A program made the translations under genes and the position numbers. From Diphasiastrum complanatum (Eukaryota; Streptophyta; Lycopodiopsida; Lycopodiales; Lycopodiaceae), in contig CM055096.1 in the NCBI GenBank assembly GCA_029204225.1, positions 32,864,487 to 32,928,486 of the forward strand: DNA of 64,000 bases, in the 5' to 3' direction. The stretch's first letter is position 1; every line of letters begins with the position of its first letter. Positions 43,554 to 54,684 of this stretch are shown one piece after another. The notes under the pieces were generated by a model. The model did no database searches. It was not told where the DNA came from and saw only the letters and a list, made by a program, of their open reading frames with translations.

Positions 43554-45105
43554 ACCAAGTGGATCTTCAAGAAGAAGGTCAACTCTAATAATTCCATCGC
43601 AAAATGGAAAGCACGACTAGTGGTCAAAGGATTCACTCAAGTCCAAGGAGTGGATTATCAAAAAATTTTCAGTGCTGTTGTCAGAATGCAGTCAATTAGG
43701 ACTCTCATTGCACTAGCAGCGACAGAAGACCTCGAAATACATCAATGGATGTCAAGACAACCTTTCTCAATGGCTACATCGGAGATGAGTTGTATACCTT
43801 CCAACTAGAACGATTTGAAGTCAAAGGCCAAGAGCACAAAGTGTGCAAGCTGCCAATCTATGGCTTGAAACAAGCCGCAAGAGCTTGGTTTGAAAGGATC
43901 AATGCTTATCTCATTCAATTAGGTTTTGCGAACAATGCCACTAATTGTAACGTTTATTCCAAATACATAGGTGTCAATTCAGTTCACATAGCTCTGTATG
44001 TAGATGATGCATTTATTTTGTCTAATAACACTTTCTTACTACACACTAACAAGAGTGGTCTGTCAAAAGAATTTGACATGACTGATCTAGGCATTGTTCG
44101 TTCATTATTAGGAATACACATCACTAGAGATGGATTGCATAAGAAAATCTATCTAAGCCAGCAGAAATATCTAGAAGCCATACTAGAAAAATTTCAATTG
44201 TCTGATTACAAACCGATTGATAAACCAATGGATCCATCTATGATATCGCCCAAACCTTCTTGTCCAGATTCCAAAAGTGAACTACTTGACTTAGTAAAGT
44301 ACCCTTCTTTGATGTATGCAATGCTCTGCACTAGACCAGATTTAGCATACACTGTCAACACACGAAGTCAATACATGTCTAATCCTAGGATCTTGCATTG
44401 GAAAGCATTAAAGAGAGTTATGAGATATATTCAAGGAAGTCTAGATCACATTTTATGCTATGATGCAAATGTTATCGATCTAATGGTTCTTCAAGGCTAC
44501 TCCGACTCATATTGGGGAGGAAATGTCTCAACCAGAAAATGCACTTCCAGGTTTTGTTTTTTTTTGGCAAGGGGACCAATCTCATGGAACTCATAAAAGC
44601 AGAAATCATTTGCGCTCTTTTCAACCAAAGTGGAGTATATCGCAGCATGTCAATCTTTAAAAGAAGCTACATGGATCAGACTACTACTTCATGATCTGCA
44701 TCATGCTCAGTTTAATACAACCACCATTCTCTGTGACAATATCAGCTATATCAACCGAAGTGGAGTACATCGCAGCATGTCAATCTTCAAAAGAAGCTAT
44801 ATGGATCAGACTACTACTTCATGATCTGCATCATGCTCAGTTTAATACAACCACCATTCTCTATGACAATATCAGCTATATTTCATTGCCTCTAAATTCC
44901 AGATTTCATGGCAAGTCAAAGCACATTGAAATCCAATATTATTTTATTAGGAAAAAAGTTTTCTTAGGACAAGTGATTCTCCAATACTGCTGCACAAACA
45001 GAAATGGTTGCAGACATATTCACCAAAGCTCTTCCCAAGATCAAGCACCAAAAGTTTTTTAACTTACTAAACCTGACAAAGACTGTCAAGGCACCAACCG
45101 TGACC
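43554..45105 (+). pseudogene. Copia-E: RT and RNase H relic
   Basis: TKWIFKKKVNSNNSIAKWKARLVVKGFTQ starts at 43555, the beginning of Copia RT, directly at the Gypsy-3 LTR edge. MDVKTTFLNGY is followed by IYGLKQAARAWF and the catalytic YVDD (about 43999-44010). FDMTDLG and KYPSLMYAMLCTRPDLAY follow, then RNase H with GYSDSYWGGN, and ISWNS with a stop at about 44596. EVEYIAACQS and the next 130 bp are duplicated (44621-44750, 44751-44880), shifting the frame. The end has HGKSKHIEIQYYF and MVADIFTKALPK. Integrase, protease and gag are not present. Confidence 0.88.
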
Positions 45106-45117
45106 TTAAGGGGGGAT
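45106..45117 (+). promoter_or_regulatory. Copia-E polypurine tract
   Basis: AAGGGGGGA immediately precedes the LTR start TGTTGGAAATTT. Confidence 0.8.
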
Positions 45118-46201
45118 GTTGGAAATTTAGCTCACAATTTTCTCCTTGAACTCAAATGGACGAACTATTTGAAGAATGATTGCATCGGGCTTCCGGTAAA
45201 GCATAAAGGATAACCAATCCTATTCTTTTCACATTCGAATGTCAAGTTTAAGTTATCTGAAGAACATTGAAGGCCATCTTCAACGTGTTCAACAAAATCA
45301 GTCTTTTCTGCACAGTCTGCAAAAATGAATTGTTTCTGCACAACTTGCAGAAATACACGGAAACTGTCCACAGGTAGAAACTACAAACAACCACAAAGTC
45401 CTAAAAACGGTTTCAACGAAGGTAGCGAAGGAAACCACAAGCCACCCCCAAGGCAATGGCTGCGATCTACCACATCGAACCGTGTGAGTCAACCTTACGG
45501 TCACCATACAAAGACCAAAACCGAAGGGAACTGCAAGCTATGTCTTGTGACAGACGTTGTGACCATTACGAACTGCCAAGTCAACATTATGGTTCACCTA
45601 CGGCTTCTACAACGGCGCAACTTCATGCTCCCAAAGCAGAGCTTAAACTTGACTGATGTACGGTCTGTATAGGTGTCGTTGTACATTATTTCATGACCAA
45701 GTACACAGTTCAGATTAAACTAGTCTTGTAATTATAATTAGTTCAAATGATTCTTGTAACAAACAAGAACGATGTGTATAAATACATCTCCAGCTCACAT
45801 TTAGAAATAAGCGAGAAGAGCAAAAGATCTGTAATCAATTTGTTGCTCTTTCTTCATTACAAGCATTGAATGTAATATACAAGCAACACTTCTTCATCAC
45901 CTTCTATTAGCTTGTCCAACTCGTTCACTCACTCTGACAGATCACGAACATCTCCGACTCTTGAGCATCTGATCATATGATGGCCGTCTCTAACGCCTGA
46001 GGAATGTATGCAATTTTCTACACCAGTATTTTGTATTGAGCCTTCTCATTTTAAATAGACTCACAATAACTCCAAATACTCTTCGGTGGCTGTGATCAGA
46101 CTAGTGTCTCAACATGCATTTGTTTTTCACCAGTCCTACACATCGATTCAGGAGTTGTTCCATACTATTTTTTCTTCCTCCCATTTCTGATCTTCCCAAC
46201 A
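45118..46201 (+). mobile_element. Copia-E LTR
   Basis: It begins TGTTGGAAATTTAGC and ends TTCCCAACA, 1084 bp. TGTATAAATACATC at about 45774-45787 is a plausible TATA box. The right-hand half matches 22875-23400 inverted. A primer site follows it instead of flanking host DNA. Confidence 0.85.
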
Positions 46202-46202
46202 T

Positions 46203-46580
46203 TAGTATCAGAACATTCTGTTCTATCCTACCAGTGTTTGGATTTCTATCAGTTTCCACATGAGCTTCTGAATCAAGAAGAATGGGCTTGTTGTCCTCCT
46301 AAAATCGAGAGATAAGTGCAGAGGCAACAAGGGCCACTCTCCAGAAAAGAATCTAGAATATGAAAGGTTTTTGGACACATCAAGCGTCCCAGAACATCTG
46401 ACAAAGTATTATTGAAACTCTATAACAAATCCAAAACATCCGAAGAGGGAGAAACAGACCACAGAATATAACTTGGCTGTTGAGCGAAGCATTGAGTGAG
46501 AATCCCTAGAGCAATTTGAGGGTTGCCAAGCTTTGGTAGCAAATCAGCATGACGAAGATGCGCACCCAATGTTCCCCGCA
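46203..46580 (+). mobile_element. Copia-E primer site and leader downstream of the LTR
   Basis: TAGTATCAGAAC (46203-46214) is close to the Met-tRNA primer site. The next 365 bp match the leader at 22495-22861 inverted. An LTR with a polypurine tract on one side and a primer site on the other implies tandem elements that share an LTR. No gag ORF is recognised before homology ends at GTTCCCCGCAA. Confidence 0.75.
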
Positions 46581-46827
46581 AACAGGAAGCATTTCCAATG
46601 TAAGGTGATGACTCACCATTGGTTCTTGTAAAATGAATTTACATGAAGGTGACCTTACTAATTTGGAGAGAATTAGACCCAATAGGAAAATTTATCACTT
46701 AGTGTACTTCTAAGAGCAAATATAGTACTTCAGAGCAGAGTCAAACAATTAAAATGTGAAAGTTAAAGGGTTGTTTTATGAACTTCTTGCTCGTTCTGAG
46801 AACAGAACCTGTTTAAGGAGAGAAAAA
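46581..46827 (+). mobile_element. chromovirus 3' end and polypurine tract
   Basis: TCTGAGAACAGAACCTGTTTAAGGAGAGAAAAA before the LTR at 46828 parallels the end of the chromovirus at 20120-20156 (TCTGAGGACAGAAC, purines, TG). No chromodomain is readable in the short segment upstream. Confidence 0.6.
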
Positions 46828-47296
46828 TGTTATGTCCATGTCTAGTATGTGGGATTCAGAATAATTCATGAAATGGGTAGCCGATACTCCAGTGTATAAG
46901 GCTGTTAGTTACGCCACATCATTCTGGGATTGGCTGATAATGTAATTAATAATCTTATGAGGGTGAACCTGTGGAGCTTTTGCATGGTGATTGACGACTT
47001 TTGTGCAAGAATAGGAGATCAATTACTTTTAAAATGAATGGAGGGAACCTAGAAGGAATAATCTCTATCTCTTGGAGATTATATAACCTAATGGGACTCA
47101 CTCATCTCCTCATTGTCTTTTCCTACTTACAAGAGCCAGGATCCTCTCCTCTCTTGCATTCAGTCACCATAGCTCAAGGGTGAAACAATTAGGGACTTGA
47201 CTATCCATTTTTTGTTTGTTGGGTGGTTTGGCTCTACAGGTGTCCTTTTGGTTGCATGCAATAGAATCTAGATAGATCTTCATGTGGTGATCCTTA
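46828..47296 (+). mobile_element. chromovirus LTR, copy L1
   Basis: It begins TGTTATGTCCATGTCTAG and aligns with 54205-54684 in the same orientation. Shared blocks include AATGTAATTAATAA, GCAAGAATAGGAGATCAA, CATCTCCTCATT, GCCAGGATCCTCTCCTCTCTT, GGTGAA.C.ATTAGGGA and TCCTTTTGGTTGCATG. It is considerably diverged. Confidence 0.75.
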
Positions 47297-48217
47297 CACC
47301 TACAAAGAACTTTGAAACAATCAAGATCACAAGCCATCAAATGAGTAATGCGACATCTATTTTTATACCTAACAGACTCCAGCCTTTAAGTCCTCTTTGG
47401 CAAGTTGACAAGGTTTACATTTAACCACATAAGACTCAACAAATGGCTTGAGTTTTGGCCAATAAAACTCTCTTCTGACCAAGTCCAGAGTCATGTGTAT
47501 ACTTGGATGACCTGCACAGGGTACAACATGACATTCATAAAGAATTATCTTTTTTATCTCATCATCCCCTGGACTTTCTCATTCCAAAATAGCAAACCAC
47601 CTCGAATGGTGAACTATTCCACAATCTTCTTATTTTTTTTAGGAACTTGAGATCCTTGTGGGTTAAACTCTATTCCATTCTCATTTTTTTGAGCCTCAAC
47701 CATTTTCCAAATGTGACCAAAATAAGAATCTGTTTCGCACTTTTTTCTCAATGAAAGATATAGATATGTGGAAATCTGAGTGAATGTAGATTTATTTAAT
47801 TCACCAATCCAACTAAGAGCGTGTACAACCTGATTAGAGCTACCTTTGACATATCAGATGTCATGATCAAATTCTTGCATAAGCTCAGTCCAACGAGCTT
47901 TACGACCTCTCAGATCATGTTGATTACAAAAGTACTTAAGAGGTCTGATCAGTATACACTATAAATTGAATATCATAAAGGTAATGTCTCCAGGTTTTTA
48001 GTGCATGTATCATAGCAAATAACTCTTTATCCTGAGTTGTATAACACAACTGAGGACCGGTCTTGCTTTCAAACGCTATCGATCTATCATTTTGTAAAAG
48101 AACCGCTTCGATCGTCGAATTTCTTGCGTTAGTTCATACAACGTTTGTGATTTGTAGAACATGAGCTGAAGCAACCATATGTTTGAGTTTCTCAAAACAT
48201 CAATTCAGTTCTTCATT
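47297..48217 (-). pseudogene. chromovirus RNase H and integrase remnants
   Basis: Reading leftward, GPQLCYTTQDKELFAMIHALKTWRHYLYD at about 48060-47970 is the Gypsy RNase H core, followed by TD and a frame change. RGRKARWTELMQEFDHDI and NQVVHALSW follow near 47920-47830. The segment 47500-47380 matches the chromovirus integrase piece at 22020-22135 (LWTWSEESFIGQN on the shifted frame). Many stops occur. It is continuous with the RT to its right. Confidence 0.75.
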
Positions 48218-48830
48218 CTATTCAATAGGCGGAGTAGGTTGACCTCTCTTCTTTTTCTTGTTAACTCTGTCTTTAGTCAGATTATTAAGAGATGTAGTGA
48301 CCTTCGCATAATCTTCAATTGACTTACAAAAGAAAACTGTAAAACCCATAAAAGATTTAACTTCTCTAACCATCTTCGGTATCGGCCACTCAAGCATTGT
48401 CTTGACTTTACTCTCATCTATCTTCAACCCTTCCGAGGTGATCTTATGACCAAGGTTTACTAACCCGTGCTTAAAGAACTCACACTTGGATTCTTTAGCA
48501 AATAGCTTTTCTCTTCTGAGAATCCGCAAGACAATCTTAAGATGATTCAAATGCTCCTTAAGAGTCCTACTATAGATAAGAATATCATCTAGAAATACAA
48601 CTATGAATTGACCTAGATATGGACATAAAATATCGCTCATCATCTGTTGAAAGGTTAAAGGTGCATTCGTCAGCGCAAAAGGAAGCACAAGAAATTCATA
48701 ATGACCGAATCTCGTCCAAAAACCGGTCTTTTGCACATCGTTTGGATGAATTCTAATCTGATGATACACAATTCTGAGATCTTTTTTTGTAAAGTTTTTA
48801 GCTCCACCTAATCAATCCACCAGATCACCC
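48218..48830 (-). pseudogene. chromovirus reverse transcriptase
   Basis: The open 183-codon block begins YHQIRIHPNDVQKTGFWTRFGHYEFLVLPFALTNAP, a classical Gypsy RT segment. The catalytic FLDD (VVFLDDILIYS) lies at about 48590-48600. LGHKITSEGLKIDESKV and a thumb with SFMGFTVFF follow. Upstream motifs of RT (the PYRM or SPWGAPVLFVKK block) are not readable, because the sequence to 48830 is degraded. Confidence 0.88.
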
Positions 48831-48940
48831 ATTCGGGACAATGGATATTTATTGTTAATAGTTACTATATTTAATCCCAACTGACTTACTAGGCTTGATA
48901 TGACCCATCTTAAAATAATTTTTAATTTGATTAGTGATAC

Positions 48941-49545
48941 CTATCTCCTCTTTATGAGAAAACCGATATGGTTGTCAAGAGATAACGAGGCCGAGTTTCT
49001 GCACGAGACAAGAATTAATGAACCACTACTCATCAAAATACTGACTTCATGTCCCTTAACTATGCCTTTTAAATGAAATAATTCATCAGGCAAGAACGAA
49101 GCAGTACTGAATGAACATTCACACTCACAATCAATCTTGTTAATTTTCAATTTTAGATTTTCTTTTCCTGGCATCTCGAAGTCTTGTGCTGTGAGTTTCT
49201 TTCGCTTCGAAAAGAACTTCATAACTTGTCCAGGCTTGTTACAGACAAAACACAAATTTTCCTTCATAGCCTTATTCCGGAACATCTACTTCTTTTTCTT
49301 ATAGTCCGATGCCATTTGATCAAGTTCATCAAAATAGTTGACTTGTTTCTTGTCATGAACTCGTTTTTTTCTCTTTTTCAGGTTGGTTACCGATGGATTA
49401 GTTTGAAACTACTTCCTGGATGCCACCATTTTGGAATCATGAGCTTTCGCAACTCGTACAACATCATCTAAAGTCTGAAGAACGTTTCGCTGACATTCAT
49501 TCTAATAATCTATTGGCAAACCCATGATAAACTGCCAGAGTGCCC
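48941..49545 (-). pseudogene. chromovirus gag C-terminus and protease, both with mutated key residues
   Basis: From about 49545 leftward, FIMGLPIDY and LDDVVRVAKAHDSKM fit the end of a chromoviral gag. The zinc knuckle reads LCFVCNKPGQVMKFF, where the family has H and C at the third and fourth positions, here Q and F. A protease-like stretch, GHEVSILMSSGS, has S where the catalytic D of D-S-G is expected. Both enzymes would be dead. Confidence 0.7.
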
Positions 49546-49816
49546 GTTATGAATCAAATGATGGAACTTTGTTCCATAAATCCATGAATTACTATTTTGA
49601 CGGTACCGTAGCTGTTGCTACGTGTTTTCCTACAACATAGAAGCGCGAACCATGACAACGGTTGGAACAGTAGGAAAGAGTTAAAAGAGGCATTTCGTCA
49701 TTTCGCACTTACTTACTAACCAGAAATTCTTGCGTTATGAATTCCTATGAAGGTGTTCAAGCATTCACGAACAAATGATGATGGCAGCAATCAGTAAAGG
49801 GCTCCAGGTTTATTAA
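49546..49816. other. spacer, nothing recognised
   Basis: No coding block or repeat recognised between the chromovirus gag and the coiled-coil ORF. Confidence 0.4.
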
Positions 49817-52020
49817 ATGAGCGACGATCAGGATTCTGTAATTCAGGACTATTTGAAAGAGTTGAGGTTGGATCATCTCCAACAATTCAACCATAACAAG
49901 ATTGTGGAGGACACGGCAGTTGAATTCCTGATATGCGAGGCCTTTGGAATTTTGAATGATCAGGAAGTGGGATTGCTCCAGCAGAACCCAGTTCAAGACA
50001 TTGCTCTAAGTAGTATTTTGTCGCTACCAAATGTACAGGAGAATGAGGCTGAGGTTCAGTCTGACTCGTATAGTCCGCAAACACACCAGAACCAGTGCAG
50101 GTTGAGGGTTTAACATACGATCCAGCAAAGACTCAGTAGCAGGATGAGGGTGTGTACACGGATTTATCACAAGGAGTGGGAGACATTATGCAGGAACATA
50201 CCGATCAATTCAAGACTGTGGACGTGACAACGGAGCACTCAAAATACCGAGATGATGATCACATCCAAAATTTTTACACACCGCTAATGACTTTTCTCTA
50301 GGTTTACAATCTGGAATGGAGTTTATAAAAAATTACCAAGGGCTAGAAGGACATGTATCATATTGGCATACTTTGTATGTTCAACAAACGGAACATTTAC
50401 GAATTGCCGAAGAAGAAGGACCCAAAGTACGCCAATATCAGACACAACTACAAGAGAAAGAAGTATGCATAAACAGATTATAGAAAAAGCTCGCAAGAAG
50501 GGATGAGGAGAATAAAGCGTTGTTGGATCGCAATTGCGCAATATTTTGAGAGAATAACAAAACTTGAGAGGGAAGCCGGTGGAATGCAAACATACAAGGA
50601 TGTGATTGAATACGAGAGGGATTCGATAGCATCACTACAGACAGGGACCAGTCCGAATTGACAACGCGGGACTCAAGGAATGGACGAAGAACATTCTATG
50701 CACCCGTGTCACGGACAAATTGGAACGGTTCGTGGAAGAGCAGGGATTTTTGTGAGAGGAGAACCCTGCAATTGAAAAAGAAATTGGCCGAACATGAGGG
50801 TTGTTACCGGTGGCACACTAGTGCAATAACTGGTTGTCGCATCCAGAAGCAGTTCAACAACAAGCAAACTTACAACAATCTCTGAGTGATGTGCAGAACT
50901 TAAAGCAACAGCTGTCTGACTTACAAGGAATACTTCACCACAAAGAAGCAGAAAGTCAGAAATTATAGGAGGAGGCGAAGGGTTTGTTGAAGAACATTGC
51001 AGATTTGACAGCTCAACTCAAGCTTAGACGAGATTTTGTACAAGTCAGCACCAACATAGCCAAGCTGCGGGGAAGTCAAAAGAAAATCAATCTCTGATAG
51101 TTGTACCACGTCAATCCCAAGCGAAAAGACCCATAACAAGACAAGATTGGGAAGGGAGGTAAACAGGTTGTACAAGGCTTTACACCTACGCAACGTAGAA
51201 CATGCATGGAATATTGACTATTTGTTCTTGCCAGGGGTGAAGGATATCACGACATAAGAGTGGGATAAGCCATGGGAGCTGTGTGAGCTATACGATTTCT
51301 GACAGAATCTGGAGTTGAAAACACAAACGATTTTGGCTTGGGCATTCTTACAAGGCGGGCTGAAGATCAAGCATGCAGATGGGGTCGAAATCATGGTAGG
51401 CAATTCGATGGTTTTTGTGGTACAATATATATATGAAGTCGAACAGGCATTACCAACACATAATGACTTGCACTATCAAACCATTAAGAAGTGCACAAGG
51501 TTTACAGCATGGGCAACCAGATCTTGTAATGAGTTTGATGTGGTGTATGCTATGGTGGCAAGGCATATAGATGTCACATGCCCATTATTGTGGGAGCTGT
51601 ATTGCTGATGGGAAGAGGGTTTTCAACAGAGGGTACAACAGACGGAGAAGTACATTACAAAGAGGAAAACCGACAAAGCAACTCAAAATTTCTGTACTTA
51701 TGGTGCTTTGCAATTCTGGAACTTTGTTGCAATTGCTTCAACCTATTCGGTATGGACTGGCCATGCTAGTAACAGAATCACGACACCAGACATCGTTGCC
51801 AACAACCGTAGCTGCAACAACATTGATAGATATGCCGAGGTCAAAGAAAGTAGCCAGTGAATTTAAATTGCTTACTATTGATTCATAAGGGAAGGGTCTT
51901 GGGAGTGCACACATCCGACGAGAGTGACAATGAACATGACAATAAGGATGTCAAGCACAAGAAGAAGCAGAAGAGGTCTCAAGCTTGAAACTTGGTGGAA
52001 CTCGTTTTCTACCGCCCGGG
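49817..52020 (+). pseudogene. unrecognised coiled-coil protein remnant upstream of an LTR
   Basis: An ATG at 49817 opens a 98-codon acidic, helical block (DYLKELRLDHLQQF, ILNDQEVGLLQQ). Downstream, several frames carry helical, glutamine- and leucine-rich pieces: LRIAEEEGPKVRQYQTQLQEKE (about 50395-50460), ERITKLEREAGG (about 50550), and NLQQSLSDVQNLKQQLSDLQGILHHKEAESQKL (about 50870-50970). Next, QTILAWAFLQGGLKIKHADGVEI is read in the open block 51315-51608. A charged end, SDESDNEHDNKDVKHKKKQK, is near 51910-51980. Many stops separate them. The coiled coils fit a gag-like or extra ORF of a Tat-type element whose 3' LTR begins at 52027. I do not recognise the family. Confidence 0.45.
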
Positions 52021-52026
52021 GATATG

Positions 52027-52875
52027 TGTTAGGCCACTTTAGCTATGGCAATATAATTGTAAAACATGTGGTAGGTCAATCAGGCCTATTTTGCCATTAC
52101 AACGTACTTGTAAATACAGGTTTAATCCAAATGTAATTGAAGTTTTATTAGTTATGTATTTACAATGGAAGATGTAATTACCTGGTTAGGTAGATAGATT
52201 AGGCCAAGTCGCTTTAGAGTTATTGATATCACGAAGTTAGAATAGGCAAGTTGGTTGATGGGATGTCACATTCAACGAGAAGCTGAACGGACCGTAAGCA
52301 ATCACAAGATTAACGATTGGGGTTTTTATATTGCGGTTTCCATGGGAAGTTAAACCGATCAGTTGCGGTCGTTGTGGAGTTCTTTTATACCAGATTGCGG
52401 TATCTTCGTAGGAATAGAAATAGGAGACTTGCAGCTGAAGGAGGGACTTTTGATTTTACACTGTTTAGGTAGTAGTATGGTCAGGCGTCAGAAGGGTGAG
52501 AGCCGAGCGCTTATATGTTAAGTATTCCAGACTCCATGTTGTACTGCAGGCAGCAAGATGAATTCCCTTGTCTAAGACCTTCTAAGCAGTGACAATGTTG
52601 ACTCTGTTTACTGTTCAATCTGTAACCTTATGTGATTCAGCTACATGGAATGCAATCGAGCCAATGTCATTACTTTGCATATGCACTTTGTTGTGATGTA
52701 TAACTCTGGGTTCTATAATGATGATGTTTTGTTAATCTTTTGTTTAGTACTGTTGCGATGGAATATAGTATGTGAATGCGCTAACTAGTTTTAGTGGGAT
52801 TGTTCTCAATGTATTAGGGGTTTCCGTTGACATAATTACTATCAAGTAGTTAAGGGATAAAACAACCCCCTAACA
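52027..52875 (+). mobile_element. candidate 3' LTR (TGTTAGG...CCTAACA)
   Basis: It starts TGTTAGGCC after a CCCGGGGATA purine-like tract and ends CCCCCTAACA, with matching inverted ends, 849 bp. The last 285 bp match 62623-62920 inverted, and that copy is followed by a primer-site-like sequence, supporting the end position. Right after the end, repeat R1 copy b begins. Confidence 0.65.
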
Positions 52876-53121
52876 CTTATACATAAGGCTACAATCTTCT
52901 TCATGTGAAAGTAGAGCCCCTTATTGACTTAGGGCACTTCAATTGCTGGTCTTGGGTGTGCATTCTGAGAGCACTCTCAGGTGGCTCTCACTTTCAGGGA
53001 TCTTCTTTCTCATAAATGTTCCACTCCCATGTTTAAGGAAGAAAACATCTTTCCTAAGTACTTAAAATGCCTCTTGGTGTTTGAGTACAAAGCCATTTAG
53101 TGTTTGAGTACGGAGTTTTAT
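52876..53121 (+). repeat. dispersed repeat R1, copy b
   Basis: Homologous to 4815-5042. It contains a perfect small hairpin, CTGAGAG-CA-CTCTCAG, at 52965-52980, imperfect in copy a. Its left boundary coincides with the LTR end. Confidence 0.7.
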
Positions 53122-54204
53122 TGAACATTACAATTTCCTTATTTATTCATGGAAACATAGGAGTCTGCAACCTTTCCCTTTAGGCTAGTTAAACTTCAGG
53201 GCTATGCCACACAAATTTTTTTACTAAACGAAACCTTCTATAATTATCACGCAAATGACTAGAAGTGGGCTATACAAGCTGACTCAAAATAGAATCTAAG
53301 ATTTTAGCAACTGATAAGATGATTTTGAGATGTCATGCATGCTTCAATAAAGTACTTGCATGACTCCATAAGGTAGCATAAAGCATGCTACAATGAGTTC
53401 CAGAGTCCATGCTACTACCTAGTGTCACTACAACAAACTAGCAGCTCGAGCATGAAAATTTATGATTGCAACAGAGATTAATTTCCCACAATATCTTTTT
53501 GAGAAATAAAATTCATTACAGATTATTCATGGTTGTATTTGTTGTCATTTTATAAAACAAAAATGTTTTCCTTTTGATGACTAGATAACTATCTGTTCGA
53601 GATAACAATCGTGATGGAGTATTGGAAAAGAATCAGGGCATGGGCATATCCTTCTTCAAGCATTGAACCCGTTGGAATACAAGAGTAAAGGACAGATGGT
53701 CTCCCAAAGAAAAACATGCCATCTCTTTATTTCACAGATTGGGATAAATGGTGTTTAGGAGGCTCTTTTAACAAGAGGTAGAATCTGCCTAGTTACCTAC
53801 ATGGTGCAGTACGTTGACTGAAAAGAAAAAGAACTAAAAATCTCACAACTCCATGCATAAATGCCATTCTATAAAACCTCATGATAGGTTAAATTGTGTT
53901 ATGGAATGAGCCAGATAGATGACGTTCTGTCCGATAAGGAATCATAGTCTCGGCCCTCATGGGCTGGGCATATGACATTCTGCACGGCTCATTCCATTAC
54001 GTAAAGGATAGTGTTTGCTTTTTCACATTACTATTATGTGGTAGAATCTTCATTTGGAAATATAATTATCCCATTTTGCTTTGTAATAAATCTGAAACAT
54101 GGGCAGAAAATGCAGCAACTATCATTTACGTCATAAAAAATGATAGTCCTTGGGCTGCCAATGAAGGTAGCCTAAAGATTCACCATGCATTTGGTCACAC
54201 TTAG
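53122..54204. other. spacer, nothing recognised
   Basis: AT-rich. The 81-codon open frame at 53959-54204 resembles nothing I know and has no supporting signals. Confidence 0.45.
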
Positions 54205-54684
54205 TGTTATGTCCATGTCCTGCATGAAGGATTTGGAATAGTCCTTGACATGGATATATGGTACTCCAATGTATGAGATTATTAGTTATGTCATGTCATT
54301 CCGGACTAGGCTAGTAATGTAATTAATAACCTTGTGAGGGCCCAAATGCTCTGATTGGACCTTCGGAGCTGGTGCTTGGTAATTGACAGCTTTTGGTGCA
54401 AGAATAGGAGATCAAATTGCTTTTGCATGGTCTTGGGGTACCATAGAAAAATCATTCCTCAGATTTTGGGGTCAATATCTTTGTAGGAACTCCCCCATCT
54501 CCTCATTCATATTTATGTTTTCAAAAGCCAGGATCCTCTCCTCTCTTACACTCAATCACCGTGGCTCGAGGGTGAAGCGATTAGGGATTTGACTTTCTGT
54601 TTCTTGTTGTAGTTTGGCTCCATAGGTATCCTTTTGGTTGCATGTGATAGGATCTTAGGAGATCTTCACTTGGCGATCGTAATA
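54205..54684 (+). mobile_element. chromovirus LTR, copy L2, with primer site
   Basis: It begins TGTTATGTCCATGTCCTG and ends GATCGTAATA, homologous to 46828-47296. TGGTATCAACGC at 54686 follows one base later and resembles a Met-tRNA primer site, so this copy is a 5' LTR. Confidence 0.75.

Noticed and set aside
53959-54204. 81-codon open frame
   Set aside because: No recognised motif, no neighbour that would explain it, and it ends at an LTR start.
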